A stretch of 64,000 nucleotides of DNA from Sphingomonas jinjuensis (GTDB lineage Bacteria > Pseudomonadota > Alphaproteobacteria > Sphingomonadales > Sphingomonadaceae). The notes under the pieces are model-generated. The model did no database searches. It was not told the origin of the DNA and saw only the letters and a list, made by a program, of their open reading frames with translations. Below, piece after piece: positions 1 through 8,779 of the stretch. The DNA lies in the NCBI RefSeq assembly GCF_014197105.1, contig NZ_JACIEV010000008.1, positions 1 to 64,000 of the forward strand, in the 5' to 3' direction. Position 1 is the stretch's first letter. Every line of letters begins with the position of its first letter. Made by a program: the position numbers and the translations under genes.

Positions 1-227
1 TCATCACACCGCTGACGGCGCTTGGCATCCAGCCCGTCATCCCCTCCAAGATCAATCGCACCTACAGGCGCAAACACGATGCCGGCCTCTATGGCACACG
101 CCACCTCATCGAAAACTTCTTCGCCAAGCTCAAAACCTTCCGCGCCATCGCCACCCGATATGACAAGCGAGCCGTCGCCTTCCTCGGCGCCGTCCATCTC
201 GTCGCGGCCTTCATCACACTCAAGTGA
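1..227 (+). CDS. IS5-family transposase, C-terminal fragment (runs off left edge)
   Basis: The open frame enters from the left edge (first full codon at base 3) and stops with TGA at 225-227, leaving 74 residues. It shows the Y-2-R-3-E-6-K signature of DDE transposases of the IS5/IS427 kind at Y30, R33, E37 and K44 of the visible part, followed by the usual R-I-A-T-R-Y-D-K segment and a hydrophobic tail. The catalytic Asp residues lie outside the window. I could not recognise a right terminal inverted repeat between the stop and the next gene at 301, so the element may be decayed. The family call is firm; intactness is unknown. Confidence 0.8.
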   Translation, partial: ITPLTALGIQPVIPSKINRTYRRKHDAGLYGTRHLIENFFAKLKTFRAIATRYDKRAVAFLGAVHLVAAFITLK

Positions 228-300
228 TGACACGCCCAAGTTCAGGATGACGCCTCATTGCGCGTTGGAGCCTGCCGCCACGCACCCTATCTAGTCAGCA

Positions 301-1440
301 ATGACCGCCGTCACCGCCCGCCTCGCCGATGGCGTCGCCTCGATCTCCGCTGCCGATTGGGACGCCTGCGCCGGCACGGCCAACCCGTTCGTTTCCCACG
401 CCTTCCTTGCCGCTCTCGAAGCCTCGGCCAGCGTTGGCGCACGGTCCGGCTGGCAGCCGCTGCCGATCGTCGTCGACGGTGCCGACGGTCGTCCGGCCGC
501 GATCGCGCCGGCCTATGCCAAGGGGCATAGCCAGGGCGAATATGTCTTCGACCACGCCTGGGCCGACGCGTGGGAGCGGGCGGGGGGCAGCTATTACCCC
601 AAGCTTCAGATCGCGGCCCCGTTCAGCCCGGTGCCCGGCCCGCGCCTGCTGCTGCGCGATCCCGCCACCGCGCCGGCACTGATCGCCGCGATCGAGGCGG
701 TGACCGACCAGCACGAGCTATCCTCCGCCCACGCCACCTTCGTCAGCCCCGAACAGCTGCCACTGTTCGAACAGGCCGGCTGGCTGATCCGTGAGGGCAC
801 GCAATTCCATTGGCGCAACCAGGGCTATGCGACCTTCGACGATTTCCTCGGCGCCCTCGCCAGCCGCAAGCGCAAGGCGATCCGCAAGGAGCGCGCCGCC
901 GCGGTCGAGGGGCTGACGATCCGCCACCTCACCGGCGCCGACATTCGGCCCGAACATTGGGATGCCTTCTGGGTCTTCTACCAGGACACCGGCAGCCGCA
1001 AATGGGGCCAACCCTATCTGAAGCGCAGCTTCTTCCCCCTGCTGGGCGAAACGATGGGGAATCGCGTGCTGCTGATCCTCGCCGAGCGTGATGGCGTGCC
1101 GATCGCGGGGGCGCTCAACCTGATCGGTGACGATACGCTCTACGGCCGCTATTGGGGCTGTACCGAGGAAGTGCCGTTCCTTCATTTCGAGCTGTGCTAT
1201 TACCAGGCGATCGACGCCGCCATCGCGCGCGGGCTGACGACGGTTGAGGCGGGCGCGCAGGGCGAGCACAAGCTGGCGCGCGGGTACGAGCCGGTCGCGA
1301 CCTGGTCCGCCCACTACATCCCGGATGCGGGTTTCCGCCGTGCGGTCAGCGACTTCCTCGTCCGCGAGCGCGCCGCGGTCGAGCATAGCCACGACTACCT
1401 GGCGGAGCTGACGCCCTTCAAGCGCGGCGGGAACCCATAG
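301..1440 (+). CDS. FemAB-like GNAT-fold acyltransferase (DUF482/PF04339-type)
   Basis: This 379-residue protein resembles the COG3146 family, which is annotated as peptidogalycan biosynthesis/recognition and related to FemAB/GNAT aminoacyltransferases. The family landmarks visible are an N-terminal N-P-F-V-S-H-A-F-L segment near residue 30, the R-K-R-K-A-I-R-K-E-R basic stretch near 190, and E-A-G-A-Q-G-E-H-K-L-A-R-G-Y near 320. There is no signal peptide or membrane span, so it is probably cytosolic; the substrate is unknown. The ATG at 301 is the first good start after the IS remnant. Its last 46 bases overlap the 3' end of the convergent gene at 1395-3011. Family call good, function only inferred. 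Confidence 0.8.
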   Translation: MTAVTARLADGVASISAADWDACAGTANPFVSHAFLAALEASASVGARSGWQPLPIVVDGADGRPAAIAPAYAKGHSQGEYVFDHAWADAWERAGGSYYPKLQIAAPFSPVPGPRLLLRDPATAPALIAAIEAVTDQHELSSAHATFVSPEQLPLFEQAGWLIREGTQFHWRNQGYATFDDFLGALASRKRKAIRKERAAAVEGLTIRHLTGADIRPEHWDAFWVFYQDTGSRKWGQPYLKRSFFPLLGETMGNRVLLILAERDGVPIAGALNLIGDDTLYGRYWGCTEEVPFLHFELCYYQAIDAAIARGLTTVEAGAQGEHKLARGYEPVATWSAHYIPDAGFRRAVSDFLVRERAAVEHSHDYLAELTPFKRGGNP

Positions 1441-3011
1441 GGCACCGTGCTGGTGTCGACCGGCGGGCGGCGGTCGTCGATGCGATAGAGCACGCTCGCC
1501 CCATCGCGCCAGATCGGCGTCAGCCCGTGGGTGAGTGCGGGGTCATAAGCGGGCGGATGGACCAGCCAGATATAGTCGAACGCGTCGCGCGGCACATGCG
1601 CCAGCGCGTTGCCGATCGGCCGCCACCATTCGCCCCGGCACTTCCTGTCGGTCACCAGCTCCGACGGATCGTGTGCGAAGCCGCCCGCGGCGACATAGCG
1701 CGCGGTCAGCAGCTGAGCGCCCGCCATCGACCATTGGTCGTTGGCATAGGCGAGCTTGCGCTCCAGCGCGATCGCCGGGATGTGTTCGAGCCGCGAATAG
1801 GTCCAGTCGTCGACGCAACGCCGCCCGACGAAGGTGACCAGACGCGCACCCTCGGGCAGATGGTCGAGCGCGGCGAACTGGCGGTTATAGTCGTTGGCAT
1901 AGATCGCGTAGCTCGCCGTCGTCCCCGCCAGCCGGACCAGGAAGAACGCCAGCCCCAGCGCCGCCAGCGTCGCTGCGCCGCGAATCGACAGCCCTCGCCT
2001 GGGCCGAAGTGCCAGCAGCGCGATGGCGATGACGAACGGTGCGAGGCGCATGTCGGCATAGGCCGATCCGAACACGATACGCGGCAGCAGGACGAACACC
2101 GCCGCCAGGAAAGCCGCCGATAGCAGCAGGTTGCGCGAATATTCGATGCGCTCGTCGCGGATGCCCTTGAGCAGGATGACGAACAGGATCGTGACCGAGA
2201 CGATGTCGAACGCCATCCAGCGGTCGCGCAGCACCATCAGCACCCAGTTGGTCTTGGCACGCCAGCGGAACCAGTCGGCGGTCTGCCCGGTGACGTGCTC
2301 GCCCGATCGCCACAGCACCATCAGCACCATCGGCAGGGCGAGCGGCAGGCAGCCGATCCCGGCGCGCAGCCAGCTCTCCAGCCAATGGCCACCGCGCCCG
2401 TCCTTGCGCAGGTCGTGCTGGCGGATCATCTCGGCGGAGAAGGCGAGCACGCCGAGCACGCCCCAGCCGAAGGTGTGGCACACCCAGAGCGCGCAGGAGA
2501 GCGGCACGAAGAGGATCGCACGCAGCTGCAGCTTGCCCAGCCGCGCCAGCCGCAGCCACAGCCCGAACAGGTTCAGCGCCAGCGCCATCGACAGCGCGAA
2601 GTTCACGAACCCGAACTGGAAGGGATAGCTGTACGCCAGCGGCAGCGCGAACAATGCGGTGGCGGGGATCCGGCCGTTGACCTCGCGCGCGATCCACAAC
2701 AGCCCCGACACCGTCAGCGCCGGGATCGCCATGACGATCAGCTTGACCGCCAATTCCAGGCCGAAAATTGGCGCCAGCGGCTCGATCAGCAGGTCGATGC
2801 CGAGGTTGCCAATCAGCGACCAGTTGAAATCATACCATTCGCTCAGCCACGGATGTGCGCCGCGATCGAGCTGGACGCGATAGCGCCCCATGTGCCCCGG
2901 CAGGTCGACCAGCGGCGGGATCGTCGGATACCAGAGCGGGATCGTCGAGGCGATCACCATCGCGACGACGAACCAGCGCGTCTGCCACCATTGCGGCTGT
3001 TGCCCCTGCAT
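1395..3011 (-). CDS. Multi-pass membrane protein of unknown function
   Basis: The predicted 538-residue protein has about ten hydrophobic segments spread from residue 15 to about 370, separated by short basic loops, and a hydrophilic C-terminal third with two Cys-containing stretches (G-R-R-C-V-D-D and D-R-K-C-R-G-E-W). The shape, with many spans followed by a soluble tail, is that of GT-C-like or polymer-ligase membrane proteins, but I recognise no diagnostic motif. The ATG at 3011 lies 9 bases after the stop of the upstream membrane-protein gene, so the two are probably co-transcribed and may act together in envelope polysaccharide or glycan handling (inference). Confidence 0.7.
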   Translation of the reverse strand: MQGQQPQWWQTRWFVVAMVIASTIPLWYPTIPPLVDLPGHMGRYRVQLDRGAHPWLSEWYDFNWSLIGNLGIDLLIEPLAPIFGLELAVKLIVMAIPALTVSGLLWIAREVNGRIPATALFALPLAYSYPFQFGFVNFALSMALALNLFGLWLRLARLGKLQLRAILFVPLSCALWVCHTFGWGVLGVLAFSAEMIRQHDLRKDGRGGHWLESWLRAGIGCLPLALPMVLMVLWRSGEHVTGQTADWFRWRAKTNWVLMVLRDRWMAFDIVSVTILFVILLKGIRDERIEYSRNLLLSAAFLAAVFVLLPRIVFGSAYADMRLAPFVIAIALLALRPRRGLSIRGAATLAALGLAFFLVRLAGTTASYAIYANDYNRQFAALDHLPEGARLVTFVGRRCVDDWTYSRLEHIPAIALERKLAYANDQWSMAGAQLLTARYVAAGGFAHDPSELVTDRKCRGEWWRPIGNALAHVPRDAFDYIWLVHPPAYDPALTHGLTPIWRDGASVLYRIDDRRPPVDTSTVPYGFPPRLKGVSSAR

Positions 3012-3020
3012 CCACTGGCC

Positions 3021-4775
3021 TTAGAGCGTGCGACCACTGTCCGACAAGTAGATCACGCTGCCGTCGTCGCTGCGTACGAGCGGTCGAACGCCAGGCAGCT
3101 TGCCTTGGATCAAGGCATCCGCCGTCGTGCCCCGCCGATCGGCGCCGGGCATCGTCCCGCACGCCACGATATAGCGGACGTTCCAGCGCCGCAGCGTTGC
3201 CGCCGCTTCGCCCGGTGGCCGGAGGTAGAAACGATAGATCGCCCGGTTGCCCGCCGCATTGCGATGCAGCGGCGCCCCGAGCACGCGGTGCCGTGTCGCC
3301 GCCAGCGCCCAGGCGCCGGCGTCGATCGGCGCCATCAGCGTTCCCGCCGGCAGCCGCACCAGCGCCGCCATGGTCGCCGCCGAGCCGCAGTCCCCCGCCA
3401 TCGGCGCAGGCTTGCCCGACGGCGGCGTCAGCGCCTGTGCGGCGATCGGGTACAGCATCCCCGCCGACGCCGCCCAGGCGCCGACCAGCGCGACGCTGCC
3501 CCGCCGCCTTGCCGCATCGATCGCGGCGGCCAGTGCCGGTGCGGCCAGGATCGCGCCGCTCTGCGCCCCGCGCAGCTGGACCAACGCCACCGCGAGCGCG
3601 GTGACCTGCAATGCCAGCATCAGCGCCCATTCCCGCGTGCGGACGACGCGCAGACGCCATGCCGTCGCGCCCAACCCCGCCGCCATGACGCCAAGATAGC
3701 CGATGGTCGCCGCAAACGGTGCCTGCCACGCCCCCTGCGCTTCCGCGACCTGGCCCAGCCATAACCTCGCAAGCAGTGGATCGACGCGGCCATAAGGGTG
3801 GAGGCAGTCGGGTGACCACAGCAGCGCCACGGCGCCCGCGATTCCGATGATCGCAAGCCCTCGCCTCAATCTCCCCCTCATCCCGGGCTTGAGCCGGGAG
3901 GCGGCGTCGTCCCCGGTCGGCGATACAGCGTGACCTCGGGCCAAGCCTGTCCTGAGCCAAGCCGAGGGGTCCGGGGTGACGAGGGGGAGCAGCGTCGCTG
4001 CGGCCATCACCATCGCCGCGCGCCACGCCTCGGCGGTAAAGCCGTCGCAGGCGCCGTAGCCGAAAGCATCGCTCGCAAAGGCCATCCGGCCGACGATCAG
4101 TCCACCAAGCGCGCCGCCACCCAATCCCGCCAGCCGCCGCCGGCCGCCACTCGCAACCCACTCGGCCACAATTGCAGCACCGATCACGCCCAGCAGCGGC
4201 ACCGTCTCCAGCCCGACGACCAGGCTGGCGGCACAGCATAGCCCTGCGGCCCGCCCCCGTCGCGCCGTCACCGGGCCCAAAGCCCCCAGCAGCGCCCCCA
4301 GCACCATCACCAGCTGCACGCCATGGTGATCGATCCGCCCCGGCAGGAACACCGTCGTCGAGGGATAGGCGATTCCCGCGACGACCACCGCCGTCGCCAC
4401 CGGCGCGCCCAGCACCCGCGCGATCCGCGCGGTCAGATACAGCGCGGCGGCGAACAGCAGCGCCGGCCAGACGATCACCGCCGCCACCTCGGCGTCATGA
4501 CGTCCCAGCGGCGAGAATAGCGCGATCGGCGCCGCGATCGGCAGGTCGACGAGCCGCGACCAGTGGATCGGCCCACCGAGCCCCAGCCGGTGCTGCGCGA
4601 CGTCGCCGAACGCCTGGCCCGCCAGCCAGTCGCGCACCTGCTGCAACCGCATCGCGTCGTCGGTATCGGGCAGGCGCAGCTGGCGCAGGTCCGCCCACGC
4701 CGCGATCGTCCACGCGACGCTCAGCAGCGCGGCGAGCGCCAGCGCGAGCGACAGGTCATGGCGGCGAGCGTTCAC
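3021..4775 (-). CDS. Large multi-pass membrane protein, GT-C-like, carrying an in-frame repeat
   Basis: 584 residues with about ten hydrophobic segments. The N-terminal part has a D-T-D-D-A-M-R-L-Q-Q-V-R-D-W-L stretch near residue 38 and an H-W-S-R-L-V-D motif near 70, which recall the acidic first-loop motif of GT-C/STT3-like membrane glycosyltransferases; the substrate is unknown. The start is GTG at 4775 with no ATG nearby. Residues about 265-300 are encoded by a palindromic repeat (3876-3982) that interrupts the hydrophobic pattern with a charged, proline-rich insert, yet the frame stays open. It is followed after 9 bases by the 538-residue membrane protein in the same direction. Specific function not assigned. 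Confidence 0.7.
   Translation of the reverse strand: MNARRHDLSLALALAALLSVAWTIAAWADLRQLRLPDTDDAMRLQQVRDWLAGQAFGDVAQHRLGLGGPIHWSRLVDLPIAAPIALFSPLGRHDAEVAAVIVWPALLFAAALYLTARIARVLGAPVATAVVVAGIAYPSTTVFLPGRIDHHGVQLVMVLGALLGALGPVTARRGRAAGLCCAASLVVGLETVPLLGVIGAAIVAEWVASGGRRRLAGLGGGALGGLIVGRMAFASDAFGYGACDGFTAEAWRAAMVMAAATLLPLVTPDPSAWLRTGLARGHAVSPTGDDAASRLKPGMRGRLRRGLAIIGIAGAVALLWSPDCLHPYGRVDPLLARLWLGQVAEAQGAWQAPFAATIGYLGVMAAGLGATAWRLRVVRTREWALMLALQVTALAVALVQLRGAQSGAILAAPALAAAIDAARRRGSVALVGAWAASAGMLYPIAAQALTPPSGKPAPMAGDCGSAATMAALVRLPAGTLMAPIDAGAWALAATRHRVLGAPLHRNAAGNRAIYRFYLRPPGEAAATLRRWNVRYIVACGTMPGADRRGTTADALIQGKLPGVRPLVRSDDGSVIYLSDSGRTL
3876..3982. repeat. Palindromic repeat (family C, composite) inside a coding sequence
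   Basis: The left part reads CTCATCCCGGGCTTGAGCC, the same arm seen in the spacers at 48265 and 49896. The right part is a second palindrome with arms around CTCGGGCCAAGCC and ending GGTCCGGGGTGACG. It lies wholly inside the 584-residue membrane-protein gene and is read through in frame on the minus strand. The exact borders are uncertain because the two halves seem to come from different repeats. Confidence 0.7.
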
Positions 4776-4830
4776 CCTGCCGCCGTAGCGCGGATGTGGT
4801 TAAGTGCCGGTAACCAAGCCATTCCAGCCC

Positions 4831-4916
4831 CGTCACCCTGAACTTGTTTCAGGGTCTTCCGCGGGGAGAGCGATTGGCCCGCCCCAGGGAGATGCTGAAA
4901 CACGTTCAGCATGACG
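4831..4916. repeat. Palindromic repeat, family A (copy A1)
   Basis: The left arm is CGTCACCCTGAACTTGTTTC and the right arm is GAAACACGTTCAGCATGACG, separated by a non-palindromic centre; 86 bp in all. The same arms recur at 12877, 25398, 45460 and 53853. It lies in the 189 bp gap between the 584-residue membrane-protein gene and argG. Confidence 0.85.
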
Positions 4917-4931
4917 AACGGGGCACGCAAC

Positions 4932-4956
4932 GTCCTCCCCACGATGTGGGGAGGAC
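4932..4956 (-). terminator. Hairpin downstream of argG
   Basis: A perfect 9 bp stem, GTCCTCCCC (4932-4940) with GGGGAGGAC (4948-4956), and a 7-base loop begins 8 bases after the argG stop. There is no long T tract on the minus strand, so it may be a weak terminator or a small repeat remnant. Confidence 0.5.
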
Positions 4957-4964
4957 TGATCAGC

Positions 4965-6182
4965 TCACCCGTCGCGGCGGCCGAGCAGGCGCAGGCGAAG
5001 CGCGTTCAGCTTGATGAAGCCGGCCGCATCGCGCTGGTCATAGGCGCCCTGGTCGTCCTCGAAGGTCACGACCTTCTCCGAATAGAGCGAGTTGGGCGAC
5101 TTGCGGCCCGTCACGATCGCCTGGCCCTTGTACAGCTTCAGCCGCACCGTGCCCGACACCTTCGCCTGGCTGTGGTCGACCGCCGCCTGCAGCATCTCGC
5201 GCTCGGGCGAGAACCAGAAGCCGTTGTAGACCAGCTCGGCATAGCGCGGCGCCAGCTCGTCCTTCAGATGCGCCGCACCGCGGTCGAGCGTCAGCTGCTC
5301 GATTCCGCGATGGGCGAGGGCATAGATGGTGCCGCCCGGCGTCTCGTACATGCCGCGGCTCTTCATGCCGACGAAGCGGTTCTCGACCAGGTCGAGCCGG
5401 CCGATGCCGTGGCGGCGGCCCATCTCGTTGAGCGCTTCGAGCAGAGTCGCCGGGCTCATCGCCTCACCGTTCAGCGCGACGCCGTCGCCGCGCTCGAAAT
5501 CGATCGTGATCGTCTCAGCGCTGTCGGGCGCGTCCTCGGGATTGACGGTCCGCGAATAGACGTAATCGGGCACCTCCTCCCACGGATCCTCGAGCACGCG
5601 GCCCTCAGACGAGGTGTGGAGCATGTTGGCGTCGGTCGAGAACGGCGCCTCGCCGCGCTTGTCCTTCGAAATCGGAATCTGGTGCTTCTCGGCGAATTCG
5701 ATCAGCTTGGTGCGGCTGGTCAGGTCCCACTCGCGCCACGGCGCGATCACCTTGATGTCGGGATTGAGCGCATAATAGCCGAGTTCGAAGCGGACCTGGT
5801 CGTTTCCCTTGCCCGTCGCGCCATGCGCCACCGCATCGGCGCCCATCTTATTCGCGATCTCAATCTGGCGCTTGGCGATCAGCGGCCGCGCGATCGATGT
5901 GCCGAGCAGATACGTGCCCTCATAGACCGCATTGGCGCGCATCATCGGGAACACGTAATCGCGGACGAACTCCTCCCGCAGATCGTCGATGAAGATGTTC
6001 TCGGGCTTGATGCCGAGCAGCAGCGCCTTCTCGCGCGCCGGCTCCAGCTCCTCGCCCTGGCCCAGGTCGGCGGTGAAGGTGACGACTTCGGCGCTGTATT
6101 CCTGCTGGAGCCACTTCAGGATCACGCTGGTGTCGAGGCCGCCGGAATAGGCGAGGACGACCTTGTTGATCTGATCGGACAT
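4965..6182 (-). CDS. argG: Argininosuccinate synthase
   Basis: This enzyme condenses citrulline and aspartate using ATP, the penultimate step of arginine synthesis, in the cytosol. The 405-residue length is normal for the short (type I) class. The ATP pyrophosphatase P-loop S-G-G-L-D-T-S is at residues 13-19, and the downstream segments [13 protein letters not shown] and [11 protein letters not shown] are typical. The ATG at 6182 is the only start compatible with the conserved N-terminus. It stands alone, divergent from the EF-hand gene; a hairpin and a family A repeat follow it. Confidence 0.97.
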   Translation of the reverse strand: MSDQINKVVLAYSGGLDTSVILKWLQQEYSAEVVTFTADLGQGEELEPAREKALLLGIKPENIFIDDLREEFVRDYVFPMMRANAVYEGTYLLGTSIARPLIAKRQIEIANKMGADAVAHGATGKGNDQVRFELGYYALNPDIKVIAPWREWDLTSRTKLIEFAEKHQIPISKDKRGEAPFSTDANMLHTSSEGRVLEDPWEEVPDYVYSRTVNPEDAPDSAETITIDFERGDGVALNGEAMSPATLLEALNEMGRRHGIGRLDLVENRFVGMKSRGMYETPGGTIYALAHRGIEQLTLDRGAAHLKDELAPRYAELVYNGFWFSPEREMLQAAVDHSQAKVSGTVRLKLYKGQAIVTGRKSPNSLYSEKVVTFEDDQGAYDQRDAAGFIKLNALRLRLLGRRDG

Positions 6183-6296
6183 GGGGGCAGCTCCGTGGGA
6201 AAGGCGGCGTGCGCTTACGGTCCCGGCGGCGAGGACGCAACCTTCCTACCCCATGTTCATCGTCGATGCAGCGAGAAGTCGGCAATGGCGGGGGCC

Positions 6297-6674
6297 ATGA
6301 AGCAGCTATTTTTCCTCCTCCCGCTCGTCGCCGCCGCGCCTGTCGTGGCGCAGGATACCCAGGCCTCCGCCGCTGCCAAGTTCCGCCGCGAATTCCGCGC
6401 GTCGGACGCCGACAAGGACGGCTTCCTCAGCCGGCCCGAGGTGCAGGCGCGGATCGGCCGGATGAGTGCCGGCGCGAAGTCGGTCGATCCCGTCCACGCC
6501 AAGCGGCTCGGCGACCTGTGGTTCGACGCAGCCGACAGCGACAGGGACGGCAAGGTCAGCGAGGCGGAGGCGCAGCGCCTGCTGACCGCGACGTTCAAGC
6601 GCTACGACGTCGATGGCGACGGCCGAATCGAACCCGGCGAGCGCGAGGCGGCGAAGAAGTCGCTGTCGAAATAG
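6297..6674 (+). CDS. Secreted EF-hand calcium-binding protein
   Basis: 125 residues with an N-terminal signal peptide (M-K-Q-L followed by a hydrophobic run, likely cut after A-Q near residue 19). Three canonical EF-hand loops are visible: D37 to E48 (D-A-D-K-D-G), D80 to E91 (D-S-D-R-D-G) and D104 to E115 (D-V-D-G-D-G). It is probably a periplasmic Ca2+ binding or buffering protein; the partner is unknown. An alternative ATG at 6285 would add four residues; I prefer 6297 because it gives a clean charged n-region. It is divergent from argG and followed by a family D repeat. Confidence 0.85.
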   Translation: MKQLFFLLPLVAAAPVVAQDTQASAAAKFRREFRASDADKDGFLSRPEVQARIGRMSAGAKSVDPVHAKRLGDLWFDAADSDRDGKVSEAEAQRLLTATFKRYDVDGDGRIEPGEREAAKKSLSK

Positions 6675-6685
6675 GCGGCTATTTT

Positions 6686-6783
6686 CCCCCTCCCCTTCAG
6701 GGGAGGGGCTAGGGGTGGGGGAAGCCTTGCAGAGACCATCGCCTGCCTCGCCCCACCCCAACCCCTCCCCTGAAGGGGAGGGG
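6686..6783. repeat. Palindromic repeat, family D (copy D1)
   Basis: G/C-rich inverted arms, CCCCTCCCCTTCAGGGGAGG at the left and their near-complement at the right, flank an asymmetric centre containing GCAGAGACCATCGCCTGC. The same centre appears in inverted orientation in the copy inside thiD (58507-58602), which shows that the two are copies of one element. It lies between convergent genes. Confidence 0.9.
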
Positions 6784-6790
6784 CTTGTTC

Positions 6791-8017
6791 TCACCCCCGC
6801 ATCGCCCGCTCGCCCTCGAACATGTAATCCCGCGTCACCGGGACTGCGTCGCGGCGGCGGGCGAGCTGCACCTGATAATTGCACAGCCCGCCATGCAGGA
6901 ACGCCATCGAGGCGCCGGCGAGATAAAAGATCCACATCCGCCAGAATCGCTCGTCGTACAGCGCGACGATCTGGTCGCGCGCGGCATAGGCGCGGTCGTA
7001 CCACTGGCGCGTCGTCCAGCCGTAGTGGTTCCGCAGCACCTCGACGTCCGTCAGGAACATCGGCAGCCCTTCGTATCCCTTCACGATCTCCGACAGTGCC
7101 GGGTTGTAGCCGCCGGGGAAGATGTACTTGGTCGTGAACTCGTCGGTCACGCTCGGCCCGCCGTAGCGGCCGATCGTGTGGAGCAGCATCACGCCGTCGT
7201 CGGCGAGCAGGTCGAAGCATTTGCGAAAGAAGGTGCGATACTGCGGCGGCCCGACATGCTCGAACATGCCGACCGACACGATCCGGTCGAATCGTCCCTC
7301 GACCCGCCGATAGTCGATCAGCTCGAACGTCACCTTGTCGGCGACGCCGGCCGCCGCGGCGCGTTCGCGCGCGATCTTCAGCTGCTCCTCGGACAGCGTC
7401 ACGCCTAGCACCTCGGCGCCGGTCTTGGCATGGAGGTACAGCGCCATCCCGCCCCAGCCGCAGCCGATGTCGAGCACGCGCATGCCCGGCCGGATCGCCA
7501 GCTTGGCGGCGATATGCGCCAGCTTGTCCTGTTGCGCCGTCTCCAGGTCGTTCGCCGGATCGGTGTAATAGGCGCAGCTGTACTGGCGGTCCTTGTCGAG
7601 GAAGAGGTCGTAGAGCCGCGCCGACAGGTCGTAATGATGCGCGACGTTGCGCTTCGAGCGCCGCTCCATGTTGATCCGGTCGAAGCGATGCTTGATCGCG
7701 CCCAGCACCCGCGTGCCGCGCGAGGCCTTCAGCGCGCCGCGGCGATCCTCGTATTTGTCGTTGGCGGTTGCGAGCTGGAGCAGCGGCAGGATGTCGTCGT
7801 TCGCAATCTGCAGCCGCCCGTCCATGAACAGCTCCGCCGCGCCCAGGCCCGGATCGGTCACCAGCTGGCGCTCGACCTTGTTGTCGGCGAAGGTTAGCTC
7901 GACATGGCCCATCTCGGGATCGGGGGTGCCGAAGGTCCGGGGCGGCTTGCCGGGACGATGGATGGTCAGCTGGCCGCGCTTGATCGCGCGATCGAGGAAG
8001 AGGTCGAGTAGGGACAT
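6791..8017 (-). CDS. cfa: Cyclopropane-fatty-acyl-phospholipid synthase family protein
   Basis: Transfers a methylene group from S-adenosylmethionine to the double bond of membrane phospholipid acyl chains. The 408 residues match the family. The SAM-binding motif V-L-D-I-G-C-G-W-G-G is at 181-190, preceded by N-V-A-H-H-Y-D-L-S (124-132) and Y-S-C-A-Y-Y (146-151), both family hallmarks. The ATG at 8017 follows the molybdo-oxidoreductase gene by 18 bases on the same strand, so the three genes from 9492 down to 6791 may be one transcript. A paralogue with another role in the same superfamily cannot be excluded. Confidence 0.92.
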   Translation of the reverse strand: MSLLDLFLDRAIKRGQLTIHRPGKPPRTFGTPDPEMGHVELTFADNKVERQLVTDPGLGAAELFMDGRLQIANDDILPLLQLATANDKYEDRRGALKASRGTRVLGAIKHRFDRINMERRSKRNVAHHYDLSARLYDLFLDKDRQYSCAYYTDPANDLETAQQDKLAHIAAKLAIRPGMRVLDIGCGWGGMALYLHAKTGAEVLGVTLSEEQLKIARERAAAAGVADKVTFELIDYRRVEGRFDRIVSVGMFEHVGPPQYRTFFRKCFDLLADDGVMLLHTIGRYGGPSVTDEFTTKYIFPGGYNPALSEIVKGYEGLPMFLTDVEVLRNHYGWTTRQWYDRAYAARDQIVALYDERFWRMWIFYLAGASMAFLHGGLCNYQVQLARRRDAVPVTRDYMFEGERAMRG

Positions 8018-8035
8018 GGCAGCGCCACGTACTAA

Positions 8036-8779
8036 TCAGATACCGGCATACCAATCATAATCGACATTGTCCTCCCAATAGCCGCCCTTGCCCTTGCCGA
8101 TGCCGTCCAGCGTCGCGACCGCCTCGATCGACTGGACATATTTGGCGTGCTTGTAGCCGAGCTGACGCTCGACGCGCAGGCGCACCGGCGCGCCATGGGC
8201 GACGTCGAGCGCGCGGCCGTTCATCGCCAGCGCCAGGATCGTCTGCGGGTGGAAGGCGTCGACCAGGTCGATCGATTCATAATAGGGCTGGCCGCCGTAC
8301 AGGTCGAAGCAGCGGAACACGACGTAGCGCGCCGATCGCCACACCCCCGCCGCCTTCAGCACCGTGCCGAGCAGCGGCCCCTGCCATTCGCCGATCGCGC
8401 TCCACCCCTCGACGCAATCGTGCCGCGTGATCTGCCGCCGCGCGGGCATCGAGGCGAGATCGACGAGCGTGAAGCTGCGCGGCGCATCGGCCAGGCCGCC
8501 GACCGCCAGGCGGTATCCGGCGAATTTGTCGGCGACGAGCGCGTTGTAATCCGGCGTGTTGGGATTGAACGTGCCGTTGGCGCGGAAGATCGGCGACATC
8601 TGGTCGCGGCGATATTCGGGCGCCAGCGCATCGCGGCCCTGAAGCGCGCGCTGCAGTCCGCGGTGCATGTCCTCACCCGCGAACAGGATGGCCCTCGCGG
8701 CCGGCACCTGCACCACCTTCTCGCAGCCTGCGAGCATCAGCCCGGCGCCGCCGGCGATCAGCGTCCGCCGCGCGATCAT
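8036..8779 (-). CDS. Molybdopterin-dependent oxidoreductase, MsrP/YedY-like, Tat-exported lipoprotein
   Basis: 247 residues of the sulfite-oxidase fold family. The N-terminus has a twin arginine (R4, R5) and a lipobox L-A-G-C with Cys19, which suggests a folded, cofactor-loaded lipoprotein sent to the periplasm by Tat. Cys122 in R-H-D-C-V-E-G-W is the expected molybdenum ligand. The ATG at 8779 overlaps the stop of the cytochrome b561 gene (ATGA), so the two are translationally coupled; the cytochrome is the likely electron donor or acceptor. In E. coli the analogous MsrP-MsrQ pair repairs methionine sulfoxide, but here the partner is a b561-type cytochrome, so the substrate is open. Confidence 0.85.
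   Translation of the reverse strand: MIARRTLIAGGAGLMLAGCEKVVQVPAARAILFAGEDMHRGLQRALQGRDALAPEYRRDQMSPIFRANGTFNPNTPDYNALVADKFAGYRLAVGGLADAPRSFTLVDLASMPARRQITRHDCVEGWSAIGEWQGPLLGTVLKAAGVWRSARYVVFRCFDLYGGQPYYESIDLVDAFHPQTILALAMNGRALDVAHGAPVRLRVERQLGYKHAKYVQSIEAVATLDGIGKGKGGYWEDNVDYDWYAGI

Noticed and set aside
1395..1440. 46 bp convergent gene overlap as a regulatory antisense device
   Set aside because: Short tail-to-tail overlaps are common in compact genomes and nothing else supports a regulatory role.
4911..6284. Upstream extension of the EF-hand frame over argG
   Set aside because: The extension is antisense to argG and low-complexity; the signal peptide begins at 6297.
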